From Polytrichum commune (lineage: Eukaryota > Streptophyta > Polytrichopsida > Polytrichales > Polytrichaceae), in the NCBI GenBank assembly GCA_950295325.1, contig OX485804.1, positions 16,246,001-16,310,000 on the forward strand: a stretch of DNA of 64,000 bases. The letters run 5' to 3'. The translations under genes and the position numbers were made by a program. Under the pieces are notes generated by a model. The model was given only the letters and a program-made list of their open reading frames with translations, was not told the DNA's origin and did no database searches. Within the stretch, counting starts at the first letter, position 1, and the number at the start of each line of letters is the position of its first letter. Shown here piece after piece: positions 1-11,097 of the stretch.

Positions 1-705
1 TTACATGTACCATATTTTTCCATACATGTTGTTCAATGAACATCTTTGTAGTAAGATAACTCAAATTTAGGCTTAATTTAGAACACATGTGCATCTTGGT
101 GGAATTGTCCAAGCACGCAGTGAACTATATTTTTGAGCCCACAAAACTTTTGGCATGGATTGAATATTGTTATGGCATTACCTTAACCCTCAAACGACCT
201 AAATTAAAGGTGCATACTACTTCATGCAGATGAAGCATGTATTTAAGCTACATACTTACATTTTTAGTTAATTATGTCAAAGTTACACTATCTAAACTTA
301 ATTTATTTGTGCAAGTGCACACTTTTTAATTGGTTGAAAACCTTGATGGTATTGAGAATTAAAATAATACATGTAATATGGTTGCTCTTGGTTGCAGATA
401 CAAATGTTGCACGATGATCATTAATGTAATGTTTAAATTCAGTTTAAGTTTCTCCTTGACTTAAACCAACGTATAAACTACGGTTTTGCCCCATAAATAA
501 ATAAACTAGATCTCAAAACTCTGCGAGGCTTTTATGAATTGTGTAGAAAGATGTATATTGAAACCTTGCTTCCTTTGAGGGTTAAGTGATCAACTTATTA
601 GAATTAACAACCATGTGAGTTAATGCTTGTCCCAAATTGTCTAAAGGTCGCTACACAATGAGGTCCAATTTACACTAGTAACCGATGACTATGACCGTCA
701 CTTTG
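1..705. other. AT-rich intergenic DNA, no gene seen
   Basis: No reading frame of useful length and no recognisable motif on either strand. The stretch ends at the TAA target duplication of the MITE at 709. Confidence 0.6.
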
Positions 706-708
706 TAA

Positions 709-1205
709 GGGCCATTTCACACATGAGACTGAGAGCCCATGACTATTACACCTCAAGCACTCTCACTGGTGGGAAAGGCGGGCCGGTCCAAGTTTGCTTC
801 ACACTACGCTTGAGGGACCGACGGAGTATGTGAATGCAAGATGGATGTAAAGTCCACATGGATTCCTACATGGCATCAAATGGATCATGTTTCGTGGTCA
901 CTTGGACTATATTCAAAAACCATTTCTTGGAGGTAGGCCTAAAACATAACTGGGAGATCATGGCACTATGAACGTTCATAACTGTTGATTTATTCTATTT
1001 TATCATGTGTGAGGACCCACATGAATAGAAATTCATCGAAATAGCATTTGGTTGAGGGCCTGCTCACATAGGACTTTACACTACACTTAAGGTTTTGTGA
1101 CCACAATGCGTGATTTTGGAGGTGTCTTGGGACGGCCTTTGGACACTTTCTTTTGAGCTCTCACAATTTCATGTCATGGCTTTTGGTTCGTGTGTGAACT
1201 GACCC
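709..1205. mobile_element. PIF/Harbinger-type MITE, family A, copy 1
   Basis: The element begins GGGCCATTTCACACATGAG and ends with the near-inverted CGTGTGTGAACTGACCC. It is flanked by TAA on the left and TCA on the right, so the 3-bp duplication has probably mutated. Its interior matches the element at 6235-6733 in reverse orientation, and the lengths are close (497 and 499 bp). It has no coding capacity. TWA target duplications and GGG/CCC ends are known for PIF/Harbinger elements; the family assignment is an inference, supported by the transposase remnant beside a matching terminus near 54.1 kb. Confidence 0.75.
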
Positions 1206-1208
1206 TCA

Positions 1209-2485
1209 AATCTCTCATTGGTTGAGAAACGAGTGGCGGTCTCACTTTGTTTTACATGAGTAAGCATGTCAAAAAATAGATGAGAAAGTGACATGGATTT
1301 GTACATGTCCACATATGGACTATGTTTGGTGGTCACCCAGATTTTGCAGCAAGAGAACCCGAATAGGTTTTCTCAACTAATGATGATGGTGACCATGTCA
1401 CATATAATATATTATATTGTAAATATGTTGAAAATGACTAAATGTATTAAACTATCTCAAATAAATGAGTACATTAAGTATAATACTCCCGGTCTAAGTG
1501 CCTTTACATTGTGGCACATGACCAAGGGTGTTAAAACATGACGTGGATTTCTCTTGGCCGCGGTCCTCGGACCAACAACCATGACTGCAATAAATCGTAA
1601 ATCGTTCTTACTCGCTATCACTGGTCACATGTGTCAAAACAACCCCAAGTAATAAAGACGTCATATGAAGAAGATGACTTGGATGTCATGTGACGTGGAG
1701 GGTTGGAGCATATGTTATATTACTTGGACAATGCTCAGTGTTTCCCCTCAAACCAAAGATAGATGGAATCATCGCATACGAGCGCACCTCTTATTCATTC
1801 AACATTCTTAAACCTTTAAATAGTATGCATCCCACATATTATCTTTTGTTCGATTGGCATTGGAATCATCTCTAAAGACCCCAAATCAATCTAGTCCAAG
1901 CCACGTGAGATAAATCATCCAAAAACATTTAGGGTTCCAAGTGTTCATGTAGGATGAGTTCTCTAGTTGCCACCCATGGATCGCAAGACCATTTGCATCA
2001 TTTCCCAATAAACACTGTGGGCCACATGCTAAATCATCTTCATATTTATTGTTGTTGTTGTTTCTTTTTTGTTTCTTTTATTGAACCCAAATCTCTTGAT
2101 TCATGGAACGAGCAAAGTTTGCATATATTTTTGGGCTTGGTAAGTCAACCTCTACGGGAATATCGGGAATATCCGTCTCTAAGGTAATCGGGGCTTGAAC
2201 CTTTTGAGGGTCTTCTATACGATATTTAATGTGAGTCACACTAATTCGACAAATTGGGAATTGAAATGGGTGCCATGTACAATGCAATTGCTCTACTCAT
2301 AAAGGTTCCAAGCTACAATTGGATTGTCTTTGCTTACATGGCAGATCCTACAAGCCGTCACCGAGTATTCAAGGCAAATTTCATTGTGACAAAATACTAG
2401 TTATTTGTGAAGTAAAGTAGATGAAAGCACGGGTTCCATAATATTACTCAATTGATGAGCTATGTTCATTATGAAGCAGCGAGAT
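1209..2485. other. Intergenic DNA, no gene seen
   Basis: Only short shadow reading frames (under 85 codons) are present, with no family resemblance, codon signal or splice structure that I can support. Confidence 0.5.
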
Positions 2486-2488
2486 TAT

Positions 2489-2806
2489 GAAAATTTGGGT
2501 GATTTTGTGTTAATTATCATAAACGTAGGGTTGATAATTAACATAACATTTATGAACTGATGAGCTATGTTTATGGGCCCAATAGTAGATTTAAGAATAA
2601 AGACTCTGGATGCCAAAATCCCACTGCTTCATAAAATTATTCAGTTGATGAGCTATGTTCATTATGAAGCAATGGATTTTGGCATGTGGAGTCTTTATTT
2701 TGAGATCTATTGTTGGGCCCATAAACATAGCTCATCAGTTCAATAATGTTATGTTAATTATCAACCCTACGTTTACGAGAATTAACACAAGATCACTCAA
2801 GTTTTC
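2489..2806. repeat. Large inverted repeat (hairpin) of about 145-bp arms
   Basis: The left arm (2489-2633) and right arm (2662-2806) are reverse complements with roughly 85-90% identity by eye, separated by about 28 bp. Shared blocks include ACGTAGGGTTGATAATTAAC and GAACTGATGAGCTATGTTTA. A direct repeat of TTGATGAGCTATGTTCATT occurs at about 2451 and 2645, just outside the left arm and in the loop. It looks like a foldback or MITE element, but I could not define a target duplication. Confidence 0.8.
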
Positions 2807-2809
2807 GGT

Positions 2810-3616
2810 GAGTCAACATACACAAAGAGTGGTGTCAAGTTGTTAACAACCGGCTTCCTAGGTTGTCCTACTAGGATGGGTGGGTCAAGCTAGCCTTTTG
2901 TAGGCCGATCCACGATTTAGGATAGCAGGTCTCATGCACATACCCTATTTTAGATCTGGTTTTTTTTTTTCAAAGTTTGAGAGGTGAAAATAGGACATAT
3001 CAAAAATCCCACTCAACTTTCAAAACATGCTTCGATACACGCCGAACTAACGAGCTCTTCATAGAAAGGTTTTTCAAAGAAGGATCTAGCATGTGGTTTT
3101 GTCCCTCGTCAAGGGAACTTTATGAATAACTCTAAACATGAGGCAAAGACATGATTATGTGGACATCGGTGATGAAACATATACATCACGTATTTGAATA
3201 TAGGTCAATCGTCTGAGCTCAAACTTGAGATCCCTCTAATGTTTTTGCACACATGTGTTGGTCTCATTGGATGAATAAAACTAACAAATGGGTTGATTTT
3301 AGATGGGGTTACTTTTGACACCATCAACTTGAAATAGTAGCAAGTAATTGCAAACACCTTTGTATGACCTATTGAGACATAACATAAGCCAAAACATTAC
3401 CTAACTAACAAGTTGTCTTCACTTGCCTTGCTTTCATATTATGTTTGAAACATTAGGATTCCAACATCTAGAGGCTTTATTCTCGAATCTACTTTGAAGC
3501 CCCGTGAACATAGATCAACAGTTGAGTAATGTTATGGACGGTTGACTCAAAGGTTAAACTTATGAGTCTAAGTTAGAAGCCATGTACATGCTTATTTTAC
3601 TAAACCACACTAAATA
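2810..3616. other. Intergenic DNA, no gene seen
   Basis: Nothing recognisable on either strand apart from short A/T runs. Confidence 0.5.
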
Positions 3617-3618
3617 TA

Positions 3619-3903
3619 CTCCCTCCATCCCAAAATGTTTGTCCGTGTTCCTAACTTTGGTGAGATTAAGGCCCGTTGACCATTGACCGAGTAGTTGTAA
3701 GTACGACTCTTAAAATAAAAAAACAAGGACTACTCCGAAACGCCCCTGAAATTGCGGTGTCAAAAAACTTCTTGATGATGAAAGATTGGTGCAAAAATAT
3801 TTGACTTTGAGCGTCGAGTTTCTAGCTGGGCAGATAAATTGGACAATCATTTTAGGACAAAAAAAATCCAAGAGGTATGACAATCATTTTGGGACGGAGG
3901 GAG
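3619..3903. mobile_element. Stowaway-like (Tc1/mariner) MITE
   Basis: The element begins CTCCCTCCATCCCAAAATG and ends CATTTTGGGACGGAGGGAG, the classic Stowaway terminal inverted repeat. It is flanked on both sides by TA (3617-3618 and 3904-3905). Its length is 285 bp and it is non-coding. A degenerate reverse-orientation relative lies near 34631-34786. Confidence 0.93.
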
Positions 3904-3905
3904 TA

Positions 3906-5460
3906 TCTAGTGTACCTACTAAATCCTTGATGATCCAAGTGTTCATATCCACCAAGGAATTTAGGCATTTTGTGACCAAAAAAGTTGAAGACTTCGAGGT
4001 CACCGTATAAAGAGTATTGATGAACATACGTTTATATGCGATAACGTCGGGGACCATGTGAGGCCAACATTGTTCACAAGAATTGATCTCTAATCCAAAA
4101 ACGCCATAAATCCTTGCCCCAAAAATGTTCCGGAATCCAAAGGCAAGAAGAAGACAAAAGGGAGGAGGCATAACTTTACCACTTTGGAATTTGTAGCAAT
4201 CTCTATGTTCATGGAAAAAAAGAAGTATCTTTCTTAGAATTTGTTTTTCTTCACAAGAAAAATAATTTCCTATTGTTATTCCTCCTAAACAAATGCAAAT
4301 TCTCTTATTTTATTAGTTAGAGATGCCTCAACCTTAATGTCATTTATTTGTTGCGACCCACGATCCCTAGCCAAAATGTTCAAAGTTGCTTCATGTAAAA
4401 CCCATAGAAATTTCAATTAGTTGGTCTCTCAATCACATAAACCCTCTTTGTTGACTACAAACTCCTATAAATAACCGTCATACTCGAAGTTTGCAATGTA
4501 TATTCTTGAATCTTACAATCTACATAGTCATTTTGAATATTAGTGGGGATGAACAATGAACCCTTCGATTGTGTAACCTAAGAACCAATCTTGAGTGGTT
4601 GAGAAGTAGACCAAATGTTGTATTTAGTATCATTTACCATTTGGAACCACACGATGTTATATATATTTATTGTATATCTTATATTTAACCAATGAATGTC
4701 AAATGAGTTGTTTGGATACTAGCCATGGAGTGGACTCTTCACTAGAAATCTAAATGGCGTGCGTGGGTCACTATGTACGAGACGTTTATAAAGAGATACA
4801 AATGTATATGTAATAATGGCATCCTAAAGATGGACTCATGTATTTATACCAAGCTTTTCAATATAATGTGATAAATGCCTCCGCTGCTTATACATACTAT
4901 ACATCACGAATGAAATAATCCTTTGTTATGTGTAGAATCCACTTTCACTTTCCAAAGAGAAAGTCATTGAATAGTTCTCATTCATGGTATGTAATTGAAC
5001 GATTATATCAAACAAACAAATATAAGAGTACAATAACTTAGTCACAATCTAGAGAGCATAACTATAGGTAGCATGTGAGACCTCCAAAAGCTTCTAGTTT
5101 GTAAAAACCTACACACACACCCGCTAACAAGAAGTCACATGGTAGTCATTGAGGACTATGACCACATGAAAACAATGGATGAAAATATGAAGTGATGAAA
5201 CTAACACATCTATTGTCAAAATTTTCTCCAAACTGTAGGGCCATTTTTTGCACATCTACCTTTAATTCATAGATTTAATAGCCTTTTTAGACATACACAC
5301 TAGAGAAAGAAAAAAATGTCCCCCTTATGTATACTATTTACTCTAATGCCTCAAGCAATACCCCTTACGTTAGATATACTATACACTCTACACTTCGTAC
5401 GTGGATTCAATACACTGTACACTTTCGTACATGGCATGAAGAATCCACCCCTTGGGAAAA
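3906..5460. other. AT-rich intergenic DNA
   Basis: No supportable gene. There are short frames of up to 95 codons on both strands, without domain resemblance. Confidence 0.5.
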
Positions 5461-6231
5461 TTACAAAACACTAAGAGCAAGGCCACTCACCTTGCTTCTG
5501 CAGATTGCACTCTTACATTTGCAATGCAGATGCAGATATAGGGAACTTGGCCACTTCCCTATATCTGCTTTCAAAGTGGACGCACTTTAATACAAGAATT
5601 GTTGAACTCCTTGCATAACGTCAAGATATGCAGGGAGCCTTCTATCACTAAGGACAAGTAAACATAATTGCAACTTTAAAGAAGAGACGAGGATATATGA
5701 TACCATCCTGTAAGAATTTAGTATCAGTTTCAAGCAGTGAGTGGAGTTCTCTCCTGGATCTGCATCTACATCTGTGACATAGGCGACCTTTCGTTCCTGG
5801 ATGCAAATGCAGATCCATGACCCATTGGTCTAGCCCTAACAACTTTACGTGATACAAATTACATCGATAGTGGAAAGATACGGCACTATGTAACTCCAAA
5901 TAGTAAGTGACACTAAATATCCTATCTACTGCAGTGACGACGTTAGATAAGTGGGAGACAAGTAGGGCCAAACTAATTCGGGATAAACTACAAACAAAAC
6001 ATGCTCAGAGTAAGGGCACCCCATGGGACAAGCATGGGCAAATGGATGACAAATTAAATTTAGGGACCAAAAAGAGCTCCACCCCATGGATCAAGTGGGA
6101 ATCCACCACACCAAGAAACCCGGTTTCACACCTACACGTGAAAAAGGGGTTGGACACTTTACCCTAAACAAACAACGTTGTGGGGATCACCCCGTTTGTT
6201 TTATATGTGATATTGCGTTGCAAAAGGCTTG
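5461..6231. other. Intergenic DNA with scattered CTGCATCTGCAT-type motifs
   Basis: Around 5500-5580 and 5745-5820 the motif GCAGATGCAGAT, or its complement, recurs in both orientations. A possible degenerate terminal repeat runs from TAAGAGCAAGGCCACTCACC (about 5471) to TTGGTCTAGCCCTAAC (about 5826). This could be an old MITE. No gene is seen. Confidence 0.3.
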
Positions 6232-6234
6232 TAA

Positions 6235-6733
6235 GGGCCACTTCACACACGAGCCAAGAGCCGTGACCATGAAATCGTGAGAGCCCAAACGAAAGTGTTC
6301 AAAGGCCGTCCCAACACACCTCCAAAATCATGTAGTATGGTCACGGAATCTCAAGTGTAGTGTGAAGTCATATGTGACCGGGCCCTCAACCTAATGCTAT
6401 TCCAATGAATATCTATTCATGCGGGTCCTCACACATGATAAAATAGAATAAACCAACGGTTGTGAGCGTTCGGAGTGCCATGGTCTACTAGTTTTGTGTC
6501 AGGCCTAGCTCCAAGAGGTGGTTTTTGAAAATAGTCCAAGTGACCATGAAACATGATCCATTCGATGCCACGTAGGGATCCATGTAAACTTCACGTCCAT
6601 CGTGCATTCACATACTCCGTTGGTCCCTCAAGCGTAGTGTGAAGCGAACTTGGACCAGCTCCGCCTTTTCCACCAATGAGAGTGCTTGAAGTGTACTAGT
6701 CACGGGCTGTCAGTCTCGTGTGTGAAGTGGCCC
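6235..6733. mobile_element. PIF/Harbinger-type MITE, family A, copy 2
   Basis: The terminal inverted repeats are GGGCCACTTCACACACGAG and CTCGTGTGTGAAGTGGCCC. The perfect 3-bp target duplication TAA lies at 6232-6234 and 6734-6736. The element is 499 bp long and non-coding. Internally it is the reverse complement of the element at 709-1205, sharing for example the GCTTCACACTACGCTTGAGG block, so the two copies sit in opposite orientation about 5 kb apart. Confidence 0.88.
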
Positions 6734-6736
6734 TAA

Positions 6737-7550
6737 GTTAGAGGTAAAATGCATCGCACTATGTTCTTTTTGATATCCAAACCCCCCATGTTTAGGTCCC
6801 GGGTGATTTTGTATAGGGAAATCCCATGAGGGGAGGGGTTTATGGAATATCGTGGCACTTGCATGAGGCTTGTCATCGCGTGCCCTTAATTCCCATAATG
6901 CACAACTAGGAAGGGCATTCCCATGCATAAAGATCATGTATGGCATGCATGATTGTGTCATAAAGCATTGTATGGTAGGCATTACACGGACCATAATGCA
7001 CCGTATGTGTGGATTATCTTAAATACTCTCATGTTTTAAGGAACAAGAATTGAGAAGGTCTTTAAGATTCTTCCCGTTGGTTTTCATCCCTTTTTATCCC
7101 TTTTTGCCATGTTCACACTTGTTTGTGGGGTGGCCTTGTTCTTAGTAATGTTACAAAGCACACATCGTGTGAAGAAGATGTTATTTGAGACAAACGTTTG
7201 TGTTCAACACCCTCATTAGCTTCCCCATCTATACATGTAAAGTGCATGATTGTGGTTGCACTAATGCAAGGGAGAAGTCCCCTTGAAGAAGGTTGCTCTA
7301 TCATTAATGTGCACATAATTGTTTACCAATTTTGAAACATCTATATTGTTATAATGACCAACCTACTAAGTGTATACAATGGCTAATGCAATTGGGAGTC
7401 ATTTTCCCTAATTGCTACATGACAACTATTTGCACGTCGCTTCAAGTTTACTTGGAAATGTCACTTCCTGCCTATAATTCACATGGTCAAATGTTATTGA
7501 TTTCTAGTGTCACCATTGAAAAACAAATCCTTGTCTCACATAGGAACCCC
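6737..7550. other. Intergenic DNA, no gene seen
   Basis: Only short shadow frames; no motif, exon pattern or repeat that I can define. Confidence 0.45.
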
Positions 7551-7569
7551 TTGTGAAAGAGAGAGAGTT

Positions 7570-8275
7570 CATGTTTTGTGAGAGAAGGGGAGTGGTGGAG
7601 GTCATGATGGGAAGTGAAAACCAATGATATGGTCCCGTTAATTTGTTGGGGAGAAAAGAGGGGAATAAACGTGGGTCGGATGAGTTACCATAGATAGATG
7701 AGGATGGTTTGAGAGCCATCCATCCATCCTCTCTCTCCTCTCTCTAGCATGCCTTGCATTTGTTGCCTAACCTACCCTCCCCTCCATGTGGTTCGCATGG
7801 TTAACAAACCATCGAGCAATAGGAGTTCAATTTTATTTCCTTTGTTTCTTATGCCAATATTCCCAAAACCCCCCTCTCACATTGGGACCCCTTACGCCAG
7901 GCCTATATAAAAGGACTTGTCTTTCGTCTTTTGAGGACAAAAGAAAAGATGGGGGGGGGGGGGGTAAAACCATAGTTGGGGGGCCACACCGGTTTATAGG
8001 AGAGAAAGAAGGGAGCATATGTGGCTTGGATGAGGAACTATGAATAGGGTTTGCAAAGCATCCATCCATCTATTCATCCTCTCTCTCTCTCTCTCTTCAT
8101 TGTCTAGCTTGCGTTGCCTACATTTGCATGCCCTCCCCTCCATGTGGTTCAAATGGTTAAATGGAGCAATGACCAACTCGATATTTTGATTTCCTCCAGT
8201 CCTAGTGCCAACATTTCAAAAATCTCCTATCTCACACGGAAGCCTTACAATTTATATATAAAGGTTCAAGAGGAT
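7570..8275. repeat. Two direct copies of a promoter-like module
   Basis: Copies at about 7570-7920 and 7960-8275 share a GGAGAGAAAGAAGGGAGCA-like purine block, then CATCCATCCATC followed by CTCTCTCTCTCT, then CCCTCCCCTCCATGTGGTTC. The first half of the module appears a third time at 9215-9345, directly before the GC-rich 5' region of the Yippee-like gene. A 16-base G run lies between the copies near 7951. CT-rich tracts of this kind (Y patches) are common in plant core promoters. That these are duplicated promoters is inferred. Confidence 0.6.
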
Positions 8276-8279
8276 CCCC

Positions 8280-9175
8280 AAATAAGGACCCAATGGGTGA
8301 CCTTATTGGATGTTAAACACTTAAAATAACCCGTTGGAAAATCATTTCAATGCACATGTGGACAATGAAGAAAAATATGTTGGGGCCTCTAGAATGATAT
8401 GTGCTATTAGGTTGCTTTCATGAATAGGTGGCCTCTTTACGCATGCAAATTGCTTTGGATCATGTAAGTTTTGCATCCATCCGTATAGGAACCACAATTA
8501 AACCTAATCTAACTATTTTGTTAGTGTGACAATAAGTATTCAAAATGTTGCGAAATGTTGATACATTAGTGTGGGGCACCCTGATTGCACATATCGGTGT
8601 AATGTAGATGGGTCTTAAGTGGGCTTGTTTTTAAAATCAGACTATGAAGACTTGGTTGAAATGTGGTTAGGTGACGATCAAAGAGCAAACAACACAAAGA
8701 CACGTGTTTCAAAACAACTTAAGACTATGTTTCTGAATATCAATAATTGCTCTACACTTAGTTTTGAACACAATTGGGAGGACCTATGTCTCTTGTTAAG
8801 AAATCAATAATCACAAACTTTATGTTAACCATAACTAAATAAGGGGGGGGGGGGGTCCAATTTTCAATCCATTGTTTGCACATGTGTTCATTGTAGATTT
8901 GCTAATGCAACAAGTTTTTTGTTGTGCAACTCTACTCGGTAGAAGTTGGAGAACATGACAAACGAACTGGATAACACCACCTTACCTTAGGTACTTATGA
9001 AGAGAGTCCATCTTTTGTGAGGGGCTGATCACACTGGCCACTTTTGGCATCATCCGTTAGCATCTCCGGCTGTAATAAGGTGAAAAATGGTGGGCCAACA
9101 TCTATTTCTCAACATAATCCTTAGCAATTTCACGGCTGGAATGGGACGGAAAGTTTGGTGTGATTGGGGCATGAG
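8280..9175. other. Intergenic DNA upstream of the Yippee-like gene
   Basis: No supportable coding region. A poly-G run of about 14 lies near 8845. The two promoter-like modules lie to the left and the third lies to the right. Confidence 0.45.
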
Positions 9176-9179
9176 GGAT

Positions 9180-9695
9180 GTGAAACCAAAGACTAGGGGC
9201 CCCCAGCGCCTCACTGGTTTGTAGGAGAGAAAGAGGGGAGCAAATGTGGGTCGGATGGGATGGCAGGGACGGATGAACATGGATTTGGATGATTTTTTCG
9301 CAATCCATCCATCCTCTCTCTCCTCTCTCTTTAGCCAGCCTTCGCTTTGTTTTGCTTTGTTCGTCTCCTCCTTCTCTTCTCTGCCCTGGGCAAAGCTATT
9401 GCCTCGTTTCCTTCCTCGCCATCCCACGCAAACCAATTACATCGCCGCACCGCCTCTCATCGCTGCCGGGAACCGCAGCTTGTTTCTTTCGAGGCTCGTA
9501 AGGCGTGGGGAATTCGGAGAAGATCTGTGGACAGTGCGAGACAGAAAGAGAAAGAGGAAGGCAAGGGCAAGGGAGCGGCGGGCAGGAAAGGAAAGGACAG
9601 GCAAGGCAACGCAGGGAAGGGCATGGCCATGGCGGGTCGGTCGGTCCAGGAGCGAGGGCTGCAATTGCTGGAGAATGTGGTGATGACGCCAGCAG
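9180..9695 (+). promoter_or_regulatory. Probable promoter and 5' untranslated exon of the Yippee-like gene
   Basis: The base composition changes sharply here. A CATCCATCCATCCTCTCTC tract (9301-9330) is followed by about 350 bp of GC-rich DNA, unlike the AT-rich flanks. A start codon in good context (GGGCATGGCCATGG, ATG at 9623) opens a short frame that reaches a possible splice donor at 9696 (CAG/GTGCGA). This fits a 5' untranslated exon carrying an upstream ORF, or an alternative N-terminus. No transcript evidence is available and the transcription start is not determined. Confidence 0.45.
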
Positions 9696-11025
9696 GTGCG
9701 AACACGTTCTTCTTTGTCTTCTTCTTCCTGCGCTCGCCCGCTGTCTCCTGTGGATGTGGGGGTTATCTGTAGCATCATCACGCGTTTCTATTTGTGTCTG
9801 CCCAATTCCTTCCTGATTCTTCATGGTTCCTGAGGTGTAGGATTTTAGGGTCCCACATCGCGGCCTGCTTCGATTGCGACCCTCTCTTTCACCCGGTGAA
9901 ACATCTTGTTGGGCGAGAGAGAGGGGCAAGGCGGTTTTGTCAATTGAAAGAGGGAGGGAAAGAGAGAGAGAGGGGGGCCGGCCTGGCTTGTTGCCTCAAT
10001 TGTTGCGCTTCTCTTTTTAACTTCCCTTAGAGAGGCACGTTGCGGTAGTGGGGTAAGGGTTATGCCTTCGCAAGTAGTACGGTGGGTTGGAAATTAAAGT
10101 GTCCCCTCAACTTACGGTGCTGTCACATGTGCAGCCATTCGGGAATTGGGAGGACCTCGTGTAGGGGGAATTTGGTGGGCATGGGGCAAATTAGCCTCCT
10201 GTCTGACTGACTGTCTGAATGGATGGATGAGGTGGCGCTTGCTTAACAATTTTGGGGTGGGTGGGTAGGGTCATCTGTGAGGAGGGATGCATGTAGTCGG
10301 GAGTTTGTGTGGAATTAAAATCAATCAATTACCCATTATCAACTTCAGTGACATCTTTGTGAGGCAGGCTGGCATGTAATGGGCTTGTTATTCCTCTGCA
10401 GGTGCACGGTGCTGAGAAGGGGGGAAGCGTACTTTGTCTTGTCTCATCCTCCTTGCGAATGGGTGAGGGTTTGATTTCTCTCTTTTTATTATGTACTGTG
10501 GGTTAAGTCACCTTCCATCCACCGTCGGGAGGAGAGGATAGGAGAGGGAGAACAAAAAGTGGTAGTGGAATTTGGAACCATCCTTGCCCGCGCTGGAGTC
10601 TTCCATTTTCAGAATATTTTTTGTCCGGTCTAGGATGACATCTTTCCTCCTTGGACATTGGTGGCGATGTATGGCATCAACCAAGTGGATGCTGCTTACT
10701 TTGTCCAAACCTCAGCCTGGTTGTTTTTGTAAAGTTGAGGTTATTGTAGGCATGGATAACATCCCTCCCTGTCAATACGCTTCCAATCAGCTTTTTGTCT
10801 TTATCTGTTTCCGGGATGCATTGCAGTACATTCTGTTGCCCATGGTATGTGATCATTCCTAAGGACTCTTTCTCATCACTTGACCATTACCATTTGCAAG
10901 ATATCCCAGGTGATGCTCACCTTCATTTGCGCTTGTTATGCCAGCAGGTGGGGGGCACATTGCAAGAATTGTGAGGTGATATTTGCGGACTTTGATGGGT
11001 GGCATTCAAAAGGCGAACTCTGTGA
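9696..11025 (+). other. Probable 5' intron of the Yippee-like gene
   Basis: About 1.3 kb lie between the GC-rich 5' region and the first coding exon, with no convincing coding frame. It is read as an intron in the 5' untranslated region from the donor at 9696 and the position of the first coding exon; the acceptor is not identified. Confidence 0.35.
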
Positions 11026-11097
11026 GTGGAGTGCATTGGTGGTGTTGAGGCAGAGACAGCAAGGATTGTCACTGAAAGAGGAGAGAAGGAAGTAAAA

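Noticed and set aside
9050-9929. Several overlapping frames of 70-177 codons on both strands
   Set aside because: They arise from GC-rich, CT-rich and purine-rich composition around the Yippee-like gene's 5' region. They overlap in many frames and resemble no family.
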